Positions 44,933-59,766 of a DNA stretch of 64,000 nt are shown here, in pieces. Below the pieces are notes generated by a model. It did not search any database. It was not told where the DNA came from and worked only from the letters and a program-made list of their open reading frames with translations. Every line of letters starts with the position of its first letter. The first letter of the stretch is position 1. The stretch spans positions 1,116,001 through 1,180,000 of the forward strand of contig CP103027.1 of the NCBI GenBank assembly GCA_024752435.1. Direction: 5' to 3'. Both the position numbers and the translations under genes were made by a program. The DNA comes from Allantophomopsis cytisporea (taxonomy: Eukaryota > Ascomycota > Leotiomycetes > Phacidiales > Phacidiaceae).

Positions 44933-47679
44933 TTACTCAGCCGCCACACTCGTGTCAACCGCAGGCGCGGTATCATCCTTATTCTCACCCTCGGCATCAA
45001 CTGGCTTCTCGCCCTCGGTCTCAGCTGGCTTGTCGTTCTCGGCCTCAACCGGCTTCTCAGCCTCGATCTCGGTTGGCTTCTCGTCTGCCACCTCGACTGC
45101 CTTTTGCTCTTCTGCTGTCCCTGCTGTTTCAGGTACATCAGCCGCCTCAGTCGCCTCAGTCACCCCAGCTACTTCAGCTACCTCAGCCAATGGTGCAGTT
45201 CCTGCATTCTCAGCGGTCTCCACCGCCTCTGCAACCGTTGTGCTCTCAATAGTCTCAGACCCAGGCTCAGGCCCAGGCTCAGCAGGCTTAGCCTCAACCA
45301 CTGGCTCAGGTGCTTCGACGGCTGCAGCTACAGGCTTAGCAGGTAGCTGATGCACGACGGGTGTACTGGTCGATTCTGCCTCTGGAGCTTGAGCTGGCTC
45401 TGGCTGTTCTGGGACAGGTTGTGCTTCCTGGGCAGCCTCAGGGACAGTCTCAGAGACTGGTTCCGGTTGTGCCTCTGGCTGCGCCTCTGCCTTGGGCTCT
45501 GGTTCTGGTTCTGGTTCTGGCTCTGGCTCTGATTGTAATTGTGGCTGTGGCTGTGCATCGACAATAGGCTCAAGCTCAGGTACAGACTCGTCTACAATCA
45601 TAGGCTCGGTCGCAGACTCTCTCACAGGCTCACTCACAGGCTCACTCACAAGCTCGGTCACAGGCTCAGGCACAGGCTCAGGTTCAGGCTTAGTTTCAGC
45701 CTCAACGGCCAATGTTTCAGCGATCATCTCTGGCTGGGGTTCTGTCTCTGGCTTAGGCTCGGGCTCGGAAACTTGGACTGGTTCAAGAACCTCTGTAGCG
45801 GTGACCTCAACGACAGGCTCTGCCGGCTCTACCGGCTCTGCAGGCTTTGCAGGTTCTGCAGGCTCTGGCTTGCTTGGAAGTTCCAGGTGTAGTTCATCAG
45901 AATACTCCATTGTCACAGATGGCGCTTCTGGGGCAGGCGAAGGTTTACTCTGCTCCTCTACAGGAGCTTCAGGCACTGGAGCTGGTACATTCTCCTCGGG
46001 AGCAGCAGCAGGAGAGGGAGAGGGATCTGGTGCGTCCTCCATCTTCTCATCTGGAGCACTATGGTCCTTGATATCGTTTTCGTCCAAGTTCTTTTCCAAG
46101 TTTCCAAGGAGGTCGACAAAATCATCACCATCGCTACCTTCCGCAGCTAGCTGAGGGGTGGGTTCTTGTGTTGTCGGAGGTTCTGCGGAGACTTCTGGGG
46201 TTGGAAGAATTTCCTGGCTATCTGAAGCGGTGGTCGGCTCGGTAGGCTGTTGCTCTTCTTGAGTATTGGACATGTCTGTGTCCAGTAACATCACATCTTC
46301 GTGTTCTGGAGCCGCAGTAGGGGTATTGGACTGCTCTTCAACAATTGCTGGAGTAGAGATCGAACTGGTTTCTGGGAACTCCGAGACTGCTGGTGGAGTC
46401 GGTGCAATTGGTGCAGGAGCATCTTTCATTATTGAATCTTCGATTGGTGTCGGTGGAGGAATTGAGGATTCTCTTAGTGGGCTGGGAACTTGAACAGCTT
46501 TCGGTTCGGCTGGCGCCAAAGACTTCTCAGCTTTTGGCGGCAATACTTTCCGTGGTGGTAAAATTGGTGTTTGCGTAACTGGTGTTGCACTTTGTGATGT
46601 TGAAAGATTTTGGGTCGGATTTGGAGTCTCATCATCACCCTCTTCATCGTCATCTCCTTCTTCATCACCCTCATCATCATCGCTTTGGTTTTCACCCTCT
46701 CCCCCCATCTCTGTATCCTCATTTCCATCAGTGTTACTAGGACCATTTTGGCTTGGTGGCTCGGCCTCGACACCCTGTAAATTCTGATTAGTTGGAAGTC
46801 AATAAATGATCACGCCGAAAAAAAGAGTCTCCAAGATGATGGTTTGAAATGCAGGCATAAAAAACTTACGTTTTCTGGAGCCGGTCTACTCTGTTCAACG
46901 TTCGACACAGCTGCCCCCGCACCATTCGCGCCTTCGACGATCTGAACCTTCTTTTTCCTTCCACGTCCCGGACCCTTTGCCTTTCTCTTCGGTGGAGGTG
47001 GCTTTCTCCTAACAGGTGTCGCCACTGCAGTAGGAGTTTCGGGCGCAACAGTATTAGGTATGACAGTCTGTGCAATGATCTCTCCATTGAGGACATAGTC
47101 GCCCTCCTTCAACACCAAATCTTCCACAACAACGTTTCCAGAAGCATCAGTCCTCCTAACAGTAGCCTTTGTCAAAGCAGGTTCAGGAGCGCCAGCGCCA
47201 CTAGTAGCCTTCGCAGCATTGACAAGACCTTTCCGACGCGCAGCTAGGTATTCGAATTCCGACCCTTCCAAATGCTTGGGCACTTGTTTCCATGTCTTTG
47301 CAGTAAACCCCTTTACTTCGATCTCCTCTTCCTTCTTCTCCAATTTCTCCACCTTCTCCCCCACAACTTCTGTAGAGTCTACCTCTTCTTCCTCAGCTGG
47401 CACAGTACGTTTATAGAGACGACCAGATCGCGCGGCGCGCAGTAATTCTTGGCTGTGCATAGGAAGTAAATGAGAGTCTTTAGGCATCCCATAAGGGAGT
47501 TCGATAGCCCATTTATCGTTTTGTTGCGCCACGAGGTCGGGATGAGGTGGTGGTGCTACAGTGACATTGTCGCGGCGCCAATGTCGTATTGGTAGACCTT
47601 CGACAATGTCATGATCGAAGCCCGTATTGCGATTCGCACGGCCAGAGCGCGCGCCGGATCGACTGAATGCTGGTGCCAT
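44933..47679 (-). CDS. Conserved N-terminal domain fused to long Pro/Glu-repeat tail, function unknown
   Basis: Two exons, 47679-46870 and 46774-44933, give 883 aa. Residues 1-130 look folded and conserved in style (GLPIRHWRRDNVTVAPPPHP, WAIELPYGMPKDSHLLP, ELLRAARSGRLYKR). A second ordered part is FTAKTWKQVPKHLEGSEFEY. A basic GPGRGRKKK stretch, AT-hook-like, follows at about 245. From about 300 to the end the protein is acidic and repetitive, first poly-acidic (SDDDEGDEEGDDDEEGDDE), then a long PE repeat with units such as EPEPEPEPEP and EPAEPAKPAEPVEP, then EKPxEAEGEK units. The combination of a basic and an acidic low-complexity region suggests a nuclear protein; I cannot name a family. 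A 220-codon antisense ORF is a by-product of the repeat. Confidence 0.85.
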
Positions 47680-48616
47680 TTATTTGAATTGGTCGTCGTG
47701 CTGTAATACAGCAACTGAGATGCTCGAAGTAGAATATGTCGGATGACAAGGTGGAACGTCGTCCTGAAATCGCGATTTCGTCTAATTCGCGGCGACGAAT
47801 GCGCCGAGTATGAAGTTCTCGAGAACAGTAACGAGGATTATCTTTGATGAGATGGTTATTTGCACCATAGGTCAAGAAGCTCGTGTCGACTTTGGCGTCC
47901 ATGTTAGCTTGTTGATCTGGCCATTGAAATGGCATTGCACGCCATAAAAGGAATGCTTGGGACATTGTGCCGAATAAGTGATGAGTGCATCATAATTTGC
48001 GACTTACTTGAAAGTTAATAATAGGAAGAACTTGCTATGCTGTTACTGGCGCTTCCTATTGTGTTGATCTATCCGTGGAAGTCGCGAGTTCGCGACGACG
48101 AAGCTCGGCCTCGCACAGCGACAATCCGGGGTATCATACACGTGACTTGTTCATGCTTCTCCATGGCTCGTGAGAAGTTCGATAAATCTCAATAGCTAGC
48201 AAATGATATGCATTAAATGGTTCCAGAGTGTTTAGAGGTGTTTATTCCCATAGTCAGGGTACTCATGTTCTGGTATAATGAGAATATATTTGAGAAGTTG
48301 GCATTCTTAATCCAACACAAGCATGAATTAAGACTCCAATCAGTTTTGAACCGGTCCCGGGTTGGAATAACAAGATTGTATTAGATAGTAGGCATAGAAT
48401 CGCCGACAGAGTCGACATCAAAACATGATACCTTGATACACACCCTTTTTGAGGATGAACGAGTATCTCTCTTGTTCCTGAAGTCAAGTATCCTTTGTGC
48501 CTTGGAGATTATGCCCTATATTTGACTTCTATCATACAAATGCCGATCGAACATGAAATCCAGATCGATGAACATGTTTCGTACGCCATTATAACACCTT
48601 TCCATCCGAATGCTAT
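47680..48616. other. Upstream region of the Pro/Glu-repeat gene and ISD11 3' flank
   Basis: Contains an ATG at 47965 opening a 118-codon minus-strand frame that overlaps the main start at 47679 out of frame (possible upstream ORF). A CACGTG lies at 48139-48144. The rest to 48.6 kb is AT-rich without features. Confidence 0.45.
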
Positions 48617-49405
48617 TTAATCCCAACTACGAGGTAGTTAGCAACAAGCTCCTTAATATAAGCTGAACATATCGCATGTTCGTTAGAATGGTTGCTTACC
48701 CAGTATCCTTCTGTCTGACGATATCATTTCTCTTCCCTGATTGTTTGCCCTATACGGAGTTCAGTAAGTCGTTTGTTGTGCAAGTTCTTGTATTACGTAC
48801 CGTCTTTCCACCTTCCACAACAAGCTTATCGAGCTGGAAGAATTGACTGACAACAGTTTGTCTCTGCTAAGTGTCAGCAGCATTCATAGAGCCGCATATT
48901 CCGAGAATTCAAAGAGTCGTGGTGTCCAGGTGCTGTTCCAACATATATGTTTGAAGCTGCCTTTGCGACCGATCCATTCTCCACTTTCAAAAATTGTTCC
49001 ATGAACATAATCCGAGATCACCCACCTTCAGCATCTGCAGCTGCTTGAGCCCCTCCTGGATCTTCTCCTGTATTTCTCTCTCCTCGGTGATGTTTCTATT
49101 CTCACGGAAAGCATCTCTCGTCCGTCGCTTGGCGTATTCTCTGAAGTTGTAAGCAGCGAATTGGTCGCCATGTCGCAATAATTGTCGGTACTATTACGAT
49201 CACGTCAGCACCTTGCACCCATTTATAATAATCAAGTCGTCTCGATTCCATTGTGTTGAGTTTGAAGCGTCGATATAGTAACATAGAGCTCGATTTGATA
49301 GCTCTTGATTTGGTAGTGGCAAAGGATTATTATACGAAATGGGTTACTTACCAATGATCGCGCCTGGGTTCCTACATCTCCCTTTGCAATTTGAGTTACC
49401 GACAT
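48617..49405 (-). CDS. isd11: ISD11 (LYRM4), LYR accessory subunit of mitochondrial cysteine desulfurase
   Basis: ISD11 binds and stabilises Nfs1 with acyl-carrier protein in the mitochondrial matrix for Fe-S cluster assembly. Five exons, 49405-49352, 49190-49026, 48863-48801, 48749-48700 and 48626-48617, give 113 aa. The LYR motif spans the first junction ([10 protein letters not shown]). Then [55 protein letters not shown] and a short tail [10 protein letters not shown]. The exon-4 donor (GG|GTAAGC) overlaps an in-frame TAA; reading through gives DTG*, whereas splicing over a CTAAC branch point to 48626 gives DTGWD*, which I prefer. Exon 3 has a TAGCAG tandem acceptor that may add one Gln. 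It is divergent from ATP sulfurylase. Confidence 0.93.
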
Positions 49406-53056
<3,651 letters not shown>

Positions 53057-53533
53057 ATGTATGTCTTTTAGTATAGCTGCTTAGATACTTGGTTATATAC
53101 GGGGCGCATTTGATTTTTTTTTTCTTTCCGGGTTGGGTTGATAGAGAAAAATGTGTAAGACGTGTATAGAATTTATGGATTACTATGTATGGTCTTTAGG
53201 CTTTGTTGATGGTGATTCTTCAATTGTAAGATTTTATTGGTGTATTTTTCTAGACATGAAAGTGAGGTTTCATGTGAATGTGTGGTGTTGGTTAGACGGT
53301 GGCATGATTAATGTCGATTGAATGGAGCGAGAGTCACGAGAATGCTGAGTGGTGCCACTCACATAGGTACATAGGTACATAATGTACGTAGTAGGTAAGC
53401 AACGGCACGGTATTCCCTGACGTGCCCGAGACGGTAAACGGTAGGGCACCTGGTACCTAGTACATAGTACCTAGGTAGGCACGGTAGGTAGGTAGGTACT
53501 GTACGTAAAGGGTGTCTGTCAGTGGGCGGTTGC

Positions 53534-53559
53534 AAAGTCAAGTCAAGTCAAGTCAAGTC
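53534..53559. repeat. (AAGTC)5 microsatellite
   Basis: Five perfect pentamers. Confidence 0.9.
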
Positions 53560-53784
53560 GCTTTCGACATCAGCTTGTCACCCTTCATGAAAAAGAGGCA
53601 CTTAGTTGGGGCCTAATGGTAACGACTGGTGGACCTCACCAGCCATGCTACCAACGGTCGCGGTCGCTCCCGTTTGAGGAGATGGATGAACCCAGTGCAG
53701 TCAGCTAATCAGCAAACCTCAGTGAATCTCAGGGAACCTCCATTGAATACTCAATCATCCAGGTTAATCAAATTCAATATGTAT

Positions 53785-53820
53785 CGTGCTTGTGCTTGTG
53801 CTTGTGCTTGTGCTTGTGCC
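53785..53820. repeat. (GTGCTT)n hexamer repeat
   Basis: Nearly six perfect hexamers. Confidence 0.9.
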
Positions 53821-54185
53821 TGGGACTTTGGGGATCTCTCGTTTGAATGTGCGTTGCATGGTGGAGGGCGTGGATGGGGCTGTTGTGTTGGTGGTGGATT
53901 GATTGGGGAGGGGAGGGGAGGGAGGGGAGATGCTGGTGATGTTTTGTTGGTTGGGTGGATGTTTGTATGTATGTACATGTATGGGCTGTGCGAGTGCGGA
54001 CGGAGTGGTGGGTTATTGGCTTGTGGATGACTGCGGGTGCATAGGCAGAATGGAGGATGGGTACTGATGCATGATCTGGATTTAGGTACAGTGATGCAGT
54101 GGTGTATTGTATTGTGTTACTTGTTCATGCTTGTGAGGTTGGGGACGCAGTTCGTGTGTTGATGTTGGTATGTATCTCAGAATAG

Positions 54186-54231
54186 TATATGGTATATGGT
54201 ATATGGTACATGGTACATGGTACATGGTACA
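54186..54231. repeat. (TATATGG/TACATGG) heptamer repeat
   Basis: Six heptamers changing midway from TATATGG to TACATGG. Confidence 0.88.
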
Positions 54232-54304
54232 TAGGTAGGTAAGGTACTTGAATGGATATGGAGTCAAGTAGGCGTAGAGGTGGAGTTGAAGTTGGAGTTG
54301 AAGC

Positions 54305-54366
54305 AAGAGTAAGAGTAAGAGTAAGAGTAAGAGTAAGAGTAAGAGTAAGAGTAAGAGTAAGAGTAG
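54305..54366. repeat. (AGAGTA)10 hexamer repeat
   Basis: About ten perfect hexamers, the longest tandem array in the window, flanked by AGTAAAGAGTAGTAAAG variants. Confidence 0.93.
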
Positions 54367-54495
54367 TAAAGAGTAGTAAAGAGTTAAACGAATAAAAAGA
54401 GAATCAGCGATAAGTTCAGCTCTTCTATTGATCTGTTCTTGTATCATGTAACAGATAGATCGATAGATACTTGAGTCTCTGTAAGGTATTGTGGA

Positions 54496-54528
54496 TATAC
54501 ATACATACATACATACATACATACATAC
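54496..54528. repeat. (ATAC)8 microsatellite
   Basis: Eight perfect tetramers. Confidence 0.92.
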
Positions 54529-54801
54529 CTACATAGTCTCGGTATTCCAATGAAAAGTTCAAGGCGGTTGGCTATGAAAGTGACGTGGTGCTAACCTTCG
54601 CTAAGAACTCAGTCATGACCAGTGACAGTGACAGTGCCAGTTCAGTGACAGTACAAAGTAAGGTAACCTTGGTCAAATCAAGCTCGTGCGCCCGCCTCGT
54701 TCCTCTTTGGCGTCTACCACTAGATAAAGAGGGGGAGCTGAACGATGGATCGGTGTACACTGAGGTCTTGATGGCCCGTGAGTGATGGATGACAGGCTCC
54801 A

Positions 54802-54830
54802 GATGAGATGAGATGAGATGAGATGAGATG
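54802..54830. repeat. (GATGA)n microsatellite
   Basis: Five to six perfect pentamers. GGAAA and GTGAAA runs follow at 54970-55010. Confidence 0.9.
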
Positions 54831-55870
54831 CATGGTAATATAGACTGAGGACATTGTCTGTGGGAGTGTCTGTGAGTTGGACGTCTTGAGATTGACATTG
54901 TCAGGTACGGAAAAGATACTTTCCAACAGTGTTGGTGCTTTGTTGGAAGAACAATGGACAATGATGCAAGGAAAGGAAAGGAAAGGAAGATGAAAGTGAA
55001 AGTGAAAGTGATATGTGAGCATTGACGTGCACATACAGAATACATCCAGAAACCCGATGGATATGCTCTACTCAACTCCACTCGACTACATCGGTGTGTA
55101 TGTATGTATGTACTACTCAGATACTACTCACATCAGACATTTATAGAAAGATCATCATCCATCTCCCATCGTCCATCACCCGACAAACCATCTCTACCCA
55201 ACTTCATCCCAGGACAGCCTCACCTTCTCTTTTGCGCTTCCCGACCCCGGTCCTCAAATCTGAACCGATCGAATTGCAGCCCGCCAAATATAAAACGTCT
55301 GGTCCTACATCACTCTTTGGCGCCGTACTTCCTGTACAATCCTGGGTCCTGGCAACCGAGTCTCGCGGCAGTGCATAGAGTGACTGAGTAGGTAGTACGT
55401 GCAGACGGACGACCTACGCAGTCGTCGAGGTACCTGTCTCTCACACTCTCTCTCTCACTCTCACTCTCACTCGAATCCATCCATCAAAGAATCGTGACTG
55501 CGAACATCAACCGATCTATCCTGTCCGATCCTTCAACGGACTTGCAACCCCACCTCGCCTTCTTCATGGTCATCATCTCCCACCTTCGCTCATACCCGCC
55601 ACGAAACCACCGTTTGTTGTCACATAGAATAACACCAAAACAACAATATTTGCTGTCCTGCGATATAGCTTCTATAGCTGCTCAATACTAATCCATGACT
55701 CCCTCGCAAGGCACCATCGTCATATCCTACCGCTGAGCTCACCGCTCACAAGGTTGGATCCACCAATTCCCCAGCCAACGAATATAACTACCCACCGACC
55801 CTGCAACCGGGTTATCAGATAAACGCTTCACAACCCTCGAAACTCTAGACCCCATCGCAGACGGCCGACA

Positions 55871-58615
55871 ATGCCACACAAAGACCGCGAACCCTTGAGC
55901 GGTACAGAGGAACGCCCGAGCGAACGCAGACATCGTGTCAAGAAAGAACGTGATCCAGATCGTCCGCACAAATCGCGGAGCTCGAGACCAAAAGTCATAG
56001 ATCCAGTGACGGGGGAACGTGTGAGGTCATCGCATCGTCGTCGCAAGGAAAAGGAAACCTCAGAGGCTGAAAGCTCCATGGCTGACCTCGTACCCGAACT
56101 ATCGCGGACTGCCTCGGCGCCGGGTACCGCGTCCAGAAGCAGTCTTCCATATCCCAGTTTTTCCAAGGAACACAGCAAGGAGGCTATCAACAGTAATCCC
56201 AGAGTGAATATTTATACGCCTGAGCCTACCGATGTGGGGTCGGGAAGGGGGAAGTCGAAGTCATCTCTTGGTGTCGATGCTGATGCTACGCCCAAGTCTT
56301 CCAGCTCGCTCAAGGATGATAGGCCGCCGAGTCCGCCCGAGACAGAATTCTCGCAACAGAGGAGATCTACACCTTCGAGGATGGAGCAGGTCAAAGAGGA
56401 GTCAGATGTTGGATCTCGTCCGGGTTCGTGTGCTTCACGGTCCAGCAGATCGCCGCATTCGAGCAAGGAGCGCAAGGAACGGAGGGAGGAGAAATCTTCA
56501 AGAGTTTCGTCAAGATCTAAGACCTCGAGAGCTAGTACGGCTGTGAAGACTACGAAATCCAAGACTAAGGGCTCGACTGTGGGCGATGATCAGACATACA
56601 TACATGGCTCAGAGACCTCTCCGGATCCTGACTATGGTTCTACTGTCGATTCAAATGCCACCTCGGTTGCACCGCCTCGAGTGAATACTGATACGGGAAA
56701 GAGACCAACTAAAGTTGACACTGATTCATCACCAGCTTCGGTCCAGGACTCTTCACCCCGGACACCTACGCAAACTCCACAATTTCCACCTCCGGATATC
56801 AAACCTACACCATCGCCCTTCCCACATTATGATGCGCCTCACTCCGTAGGACCCGATTTACATTCTCCACAGCCACCGCCGCCACCACCCCCTCCATCTA
56901 TGCCAGTACACATACCTCGAGTCGATTATCTGATGCAACATGGTGGACTGTTACGACCAGTGCCAAAGTCCCTTCTCAGTGTTACGCCATCTTATCAACC
57001 AGGACCTGCGGGCGTGCAGATGAGAACAGCTGCTCCTATCACCGCTGAAATCGAAAAGATTTTTGGACCTTTCTACAACATCCTTGACCAATACGAAACA
57101 GTCATCGAGAAAAATGGATCCATTGCTGTGGCTACGGGTTATAGATCAGTGGCAAGAAGACTTCTGGATAGACTTGAGGCTGTCTTCGCGAGAGATCTAT
57201 CATCAGAGTCATGCTATTGTGTGATGTGTCAAGATTCGGATGATGAATCACAGATTGGTGGCAAAGGTCTAGGCTGGGGAGAGGTGCTGGAATGGGTCAG
57301 TGGACGAAGAGAGCTACCACAGTGGCCAGCCTTTGACTTTGCGAACATGGGCAACAACGCGAATCAAGGACTTGGAATTTCTGAACATCGAGGAGGTGCA
57401 CGTCCAGGTTCTCCAATCAAGATGGATCCAGATATTGCGGAGGAATTCAGAGAGCATTATCTACGACAGTCGAAGAAAACCAAGGCTGCGGTAGACAGAT
57501 GGCTATCATCTTGTCCCACCACACCAGCTGCGCCACCACAAGAAGTCGACGACGAGACCCTCAGCTTTTCGGTCCTTACACACCTCGAGCAGCCTCTCCG
57601 CCCAATCTATAACGCCCTTCTCGCAGGCTCCTCAGAACCCATCCAATCCGCCACCCGCACCCCTACACAAGCCAATAGACCGCGCTCCGAGTTCATGATC
57701 AGAACAGGTCAGGCTCTCCAGCGCCTTTACCGTCTCCCAGCCCTTCCCCGCGACCCAGAATCAGGCATATATCTTCTCAAGAACCCACAAATCCACAATC
57801 TCCTCGCCACTCTCTCCGGCATCAACACCTCTGAGTGGGAAATCCTTACTTCCGGCCGATTTGACGGCTTTCTGTGGTCCGGCGCCGAATCAGATGTTGG
57901 CTTCGGTTCAAGCACGACATCCCCAGCCGTGAGCCGCAATCCCACGCCCGCCAACGGCGCTCCTTCTGCGGGAGGGTTTAGATCCCCCATGTCGCCATCT
58001 GCATTTAATGGAAACGGCAAACAATCTCTGTTCTCCAGAATCACATCTCCCTTCTCCCCGAATCGCAACCAGACTTTCTCTCCGCCCATGCCAACGGGCT
58101 CAGCGTACTCGTCCCGCAACCCCACGCCTGCTAGCTTCGTAGGCGGTCCGGGTGGAGGGCGTGGTGCTGGCCCGGTGTCCAATGACGAAGAAACGGAAAT
58201 ACAGGTTCTTGCCGAGGTGGAAAGAGACATCTACCTCGGCATGGAAGCATTAGAAGATGCCTTCGAAAGCTTGCACCGCAAGGCGGAACTGGTAAGAAGA
58301 GCGTTGCGGGAGAGAGGAGCGGGCCTGAGTATCGCTAGCCAGAACCGAAGAGATACGCAGCCGGAAATCATTGCTGCGCCGGGGCTAGGCATTGGGTATG
58401 AGCGCGTTTATACACCGGGCCAAGGGTGGAAATATGGGGAGGGCTATGGGAGCGAGGAGGATGGTAGTGAGTGGGGTGGCGGCGATGTTGAGAGCGAGAT
58501 TGCACCGGATGATTCGGCTAGTAATATCAGTAGTAATCGCCATCGTCGTCCGAAGAGGAGAAATGAGCGGAGGACGCCGGCGCCGGTTGAGGAGGAGGAT
58601 GAAGAGGAGGGTTGA
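55871..58615 (+). CDS. Large conserved fungal protein with disordered N-terminal half, function unknown
   Basis: One exon of 914 aa. Residues 1-330 are basic, Ser/Arg/Lys-rich and disordered (RERRHRVKKERDP-like style; SKERKERREEKSSR), ending in a Pro-rich stretch with eight consecutive Pro. A conserved block at about 390-490 reads ITAEIEKIFGPFYNILDQYE, RSVARRLLDRLEAVFARDLS and CYCVMCQ, then GWGEVLEWVSGRRELPQWP. A helical block at 530-680 includes HYLRQSKKTKAAVDRWLSSC and RPRSEFMIRTGQALQRLYRL. Near the end are VERDIYLGMEALEDAFESLH and an acidic tail. Some fungal annotations call such proteins a 5-methylcytosine G/T mismatch glycosylase; I see no HhH-GPD motif to support that. Start codon 55871 is the first ATG of the open frame. 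Confidence 0.88.
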   Translation: MPHKDREPLSGTEERPSERRHRVKKERDPDRPHKSRSSRPKVIDPVTGERVRSSHRRRKEKETSEAESSMADLVPELSRTASAPGTASRSSLPYPSFSKEHSKEAINSNPRVNIYTPEPTDVGSGRGKSKSSLGVDADATPKSSSSLKDDRPPSPPETEFSQQRRSTPSRMEQVKEESDVGSRPGSCASRSSRSPHSSKERKERREEKSSRVSSRSKTSRASTAVKTTKSKTKGSTVGDDQTYIHGSETSPDPDYGSTVDSNATSVAPPRVNTDTGKRPTKVDTDSSPASVQDSSPRTPTQTPQFPPPDIKPTPSPFPHYDAPHSVGPDLHSPQPPPPPPPPSMPVHIPRVDYLMQHGGLLRPVPKSLLSVTPSYQPGPAGVQMRTAAPITAEIEKIFGPFYNILDQYETVIEKNGSIAVATGYRSVARRLLDRLEAVFARDLSSESCYCVMCQDSDDESQIGGKGLGWGEVLEWVSGRRELPQWPAFDFANMGNNANQGLGISEHRGGARPGSPIKMDPDIAEEFREHYLRQSKKTKAAVDRWLSSCPTTPAAPPQEVDDETLSFSVLTHLEQPLRPIYNALLAGSSEPIQSATRTPTQANRPRSEFMIRTGQALQRLYRLPALPRDPESGIYLLKNPQIHNLLATLSGINTSEWEILTSGRFDGFLWSGAESDVGFGSSTTSPAVSRNPTPANGAPSAGGFRSPMSPSAFNGNGKQSLFSRITSPFSPNRNQTFSPPMPTGSAYSSRNPTPASFVGGPGGGRGAGPVSNDEETEIQVLAEVERDIYLGMEALEDAFESLHRKAELVRRALRERGAGLSIASQNRRDTQPEIIAAPGLGIGYERVYTPGQGWKYGEGYGSEEDGSEWGGGDVESEIAPDDSASNISSNRHRRPKRRNERRTPAPVEEEDEEEG

Positions 58616-59766
58616 TGGGTAGGTATGGGGTAGTAATATTGTCTGATGTGGAGAGTGAATATGCGGAGAGGGGGTTGAGAGTTAGGGAGGAGGGTATCTA
58701 AGGAGGAGAGGGCATACGCAGGTAGGAACACGAGCTACGATTGATGTTTTATGTTATGATGGATGAGTCATTGGGTGGTGGTATAGGTGGGTGTATGGAA
58801 TGGGAGTATGGATGGGATGAGGTCACCATCATGGTTGGATTTCATGATTGTCATTGTTGTTGTCGTCGATTCTGTCAACGCTATCGTCGTCGTTGTCATT
58901 GTCATTTCTGCTCGTTTATAAACTGCGGATACCATGCCCTTTCCTACATCGCGAGGGGTCGCAGGCCTCGTTCCCTGACCAGTCGTCTATTATCTTGTGC
59001 GCGTTCTGCTTGTTAGCATATAATGGAGTTCCTGGTTTTGCTTTCATTCTTGTTTATGCTTTTCCTATTGAGTTTGGATGTTTGGCTTATGCGCTCCGTG
59101 GTTAACCTGGTGATCGAGGAGGGCAGGGAAAAGGAGGCGGAGGAAAATGGATGTGCATGGCTGGGCGGGGGTGAACTTGTAGGGAGAGGGGTGCTGGAAT
59201 GCGTTCTCTAGTCGCAGATAGGCACGTAGGCAGATAGGCAGACGTAGGAAGTAATCACAAGCCTATTGATATTCGATTCTGTGTGGAGTAGAATGATATA
59301 GGTGAAGATTTATAACTCTTGGTGTTTTGATGTCTGAAATGTTCAGGCACCGAATATGTAGTGAATACAGGTTTGTTGTCTATAACATCAACAAAAGAAG
59401 ACGATTGAGGAAGAGTATCAACTTTTAACTGGTCCAGAGGTGCTCTGTTATACGTGAAGAGATGCGCTACTGACTCTTACTTCTTGAGGATGTTATCTGG
59501 AATGTGGGGGTGCATGGATGCATTCCAAGTGAAATTCTCTTATGAAGGGGTGCACGTGTGATTATGATGACTTGGTGGTCTCTATTCACATCTAACATGC
59601 ACTTACTGTGTATATCAATGTCAGAAAGCTAACTACAATTTGATTTAAAGTTAAGTACATTCAAAGCTTGAATGAGGAGGAGGAGCGACTAGTCCTCAAG
59701 AGCCTAGCCCCTATTCTCCATATTTGATCGCAAGATAAATAGTAGCTCGAAGTCATTGACTATCAT
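58616..59766. other. Intergenic region
   Basis: First 400 nt are G-rich 3' flank of the 914-aa gene; from 59.25 kb it is AT-rich. One CACGTG near 59561. No supported gene. Confidence 0.45.

Larger units (their letters stand above)
53057..55870. other. 2.8-kb microsatellite-dense intergene
   Basis: No supported gene. At least nine different short tandem repeats occur between 53.35 and 55.48 kb (main ones listed below), with degenerate GGTAC/CTACATAGGTA words at 53.36-53.51 kb. The last 400 nt are the pyrimidine-rich leader of the 914-aa gene. Confidence 0.6.

Noticed and set aside
45492..46154. 220-codon plus-strand Ser/Gly-rich ORF
   Set aside because: Exact antisense of the Pro/Glu repeat; its composition is forced by the opposite coding strand.
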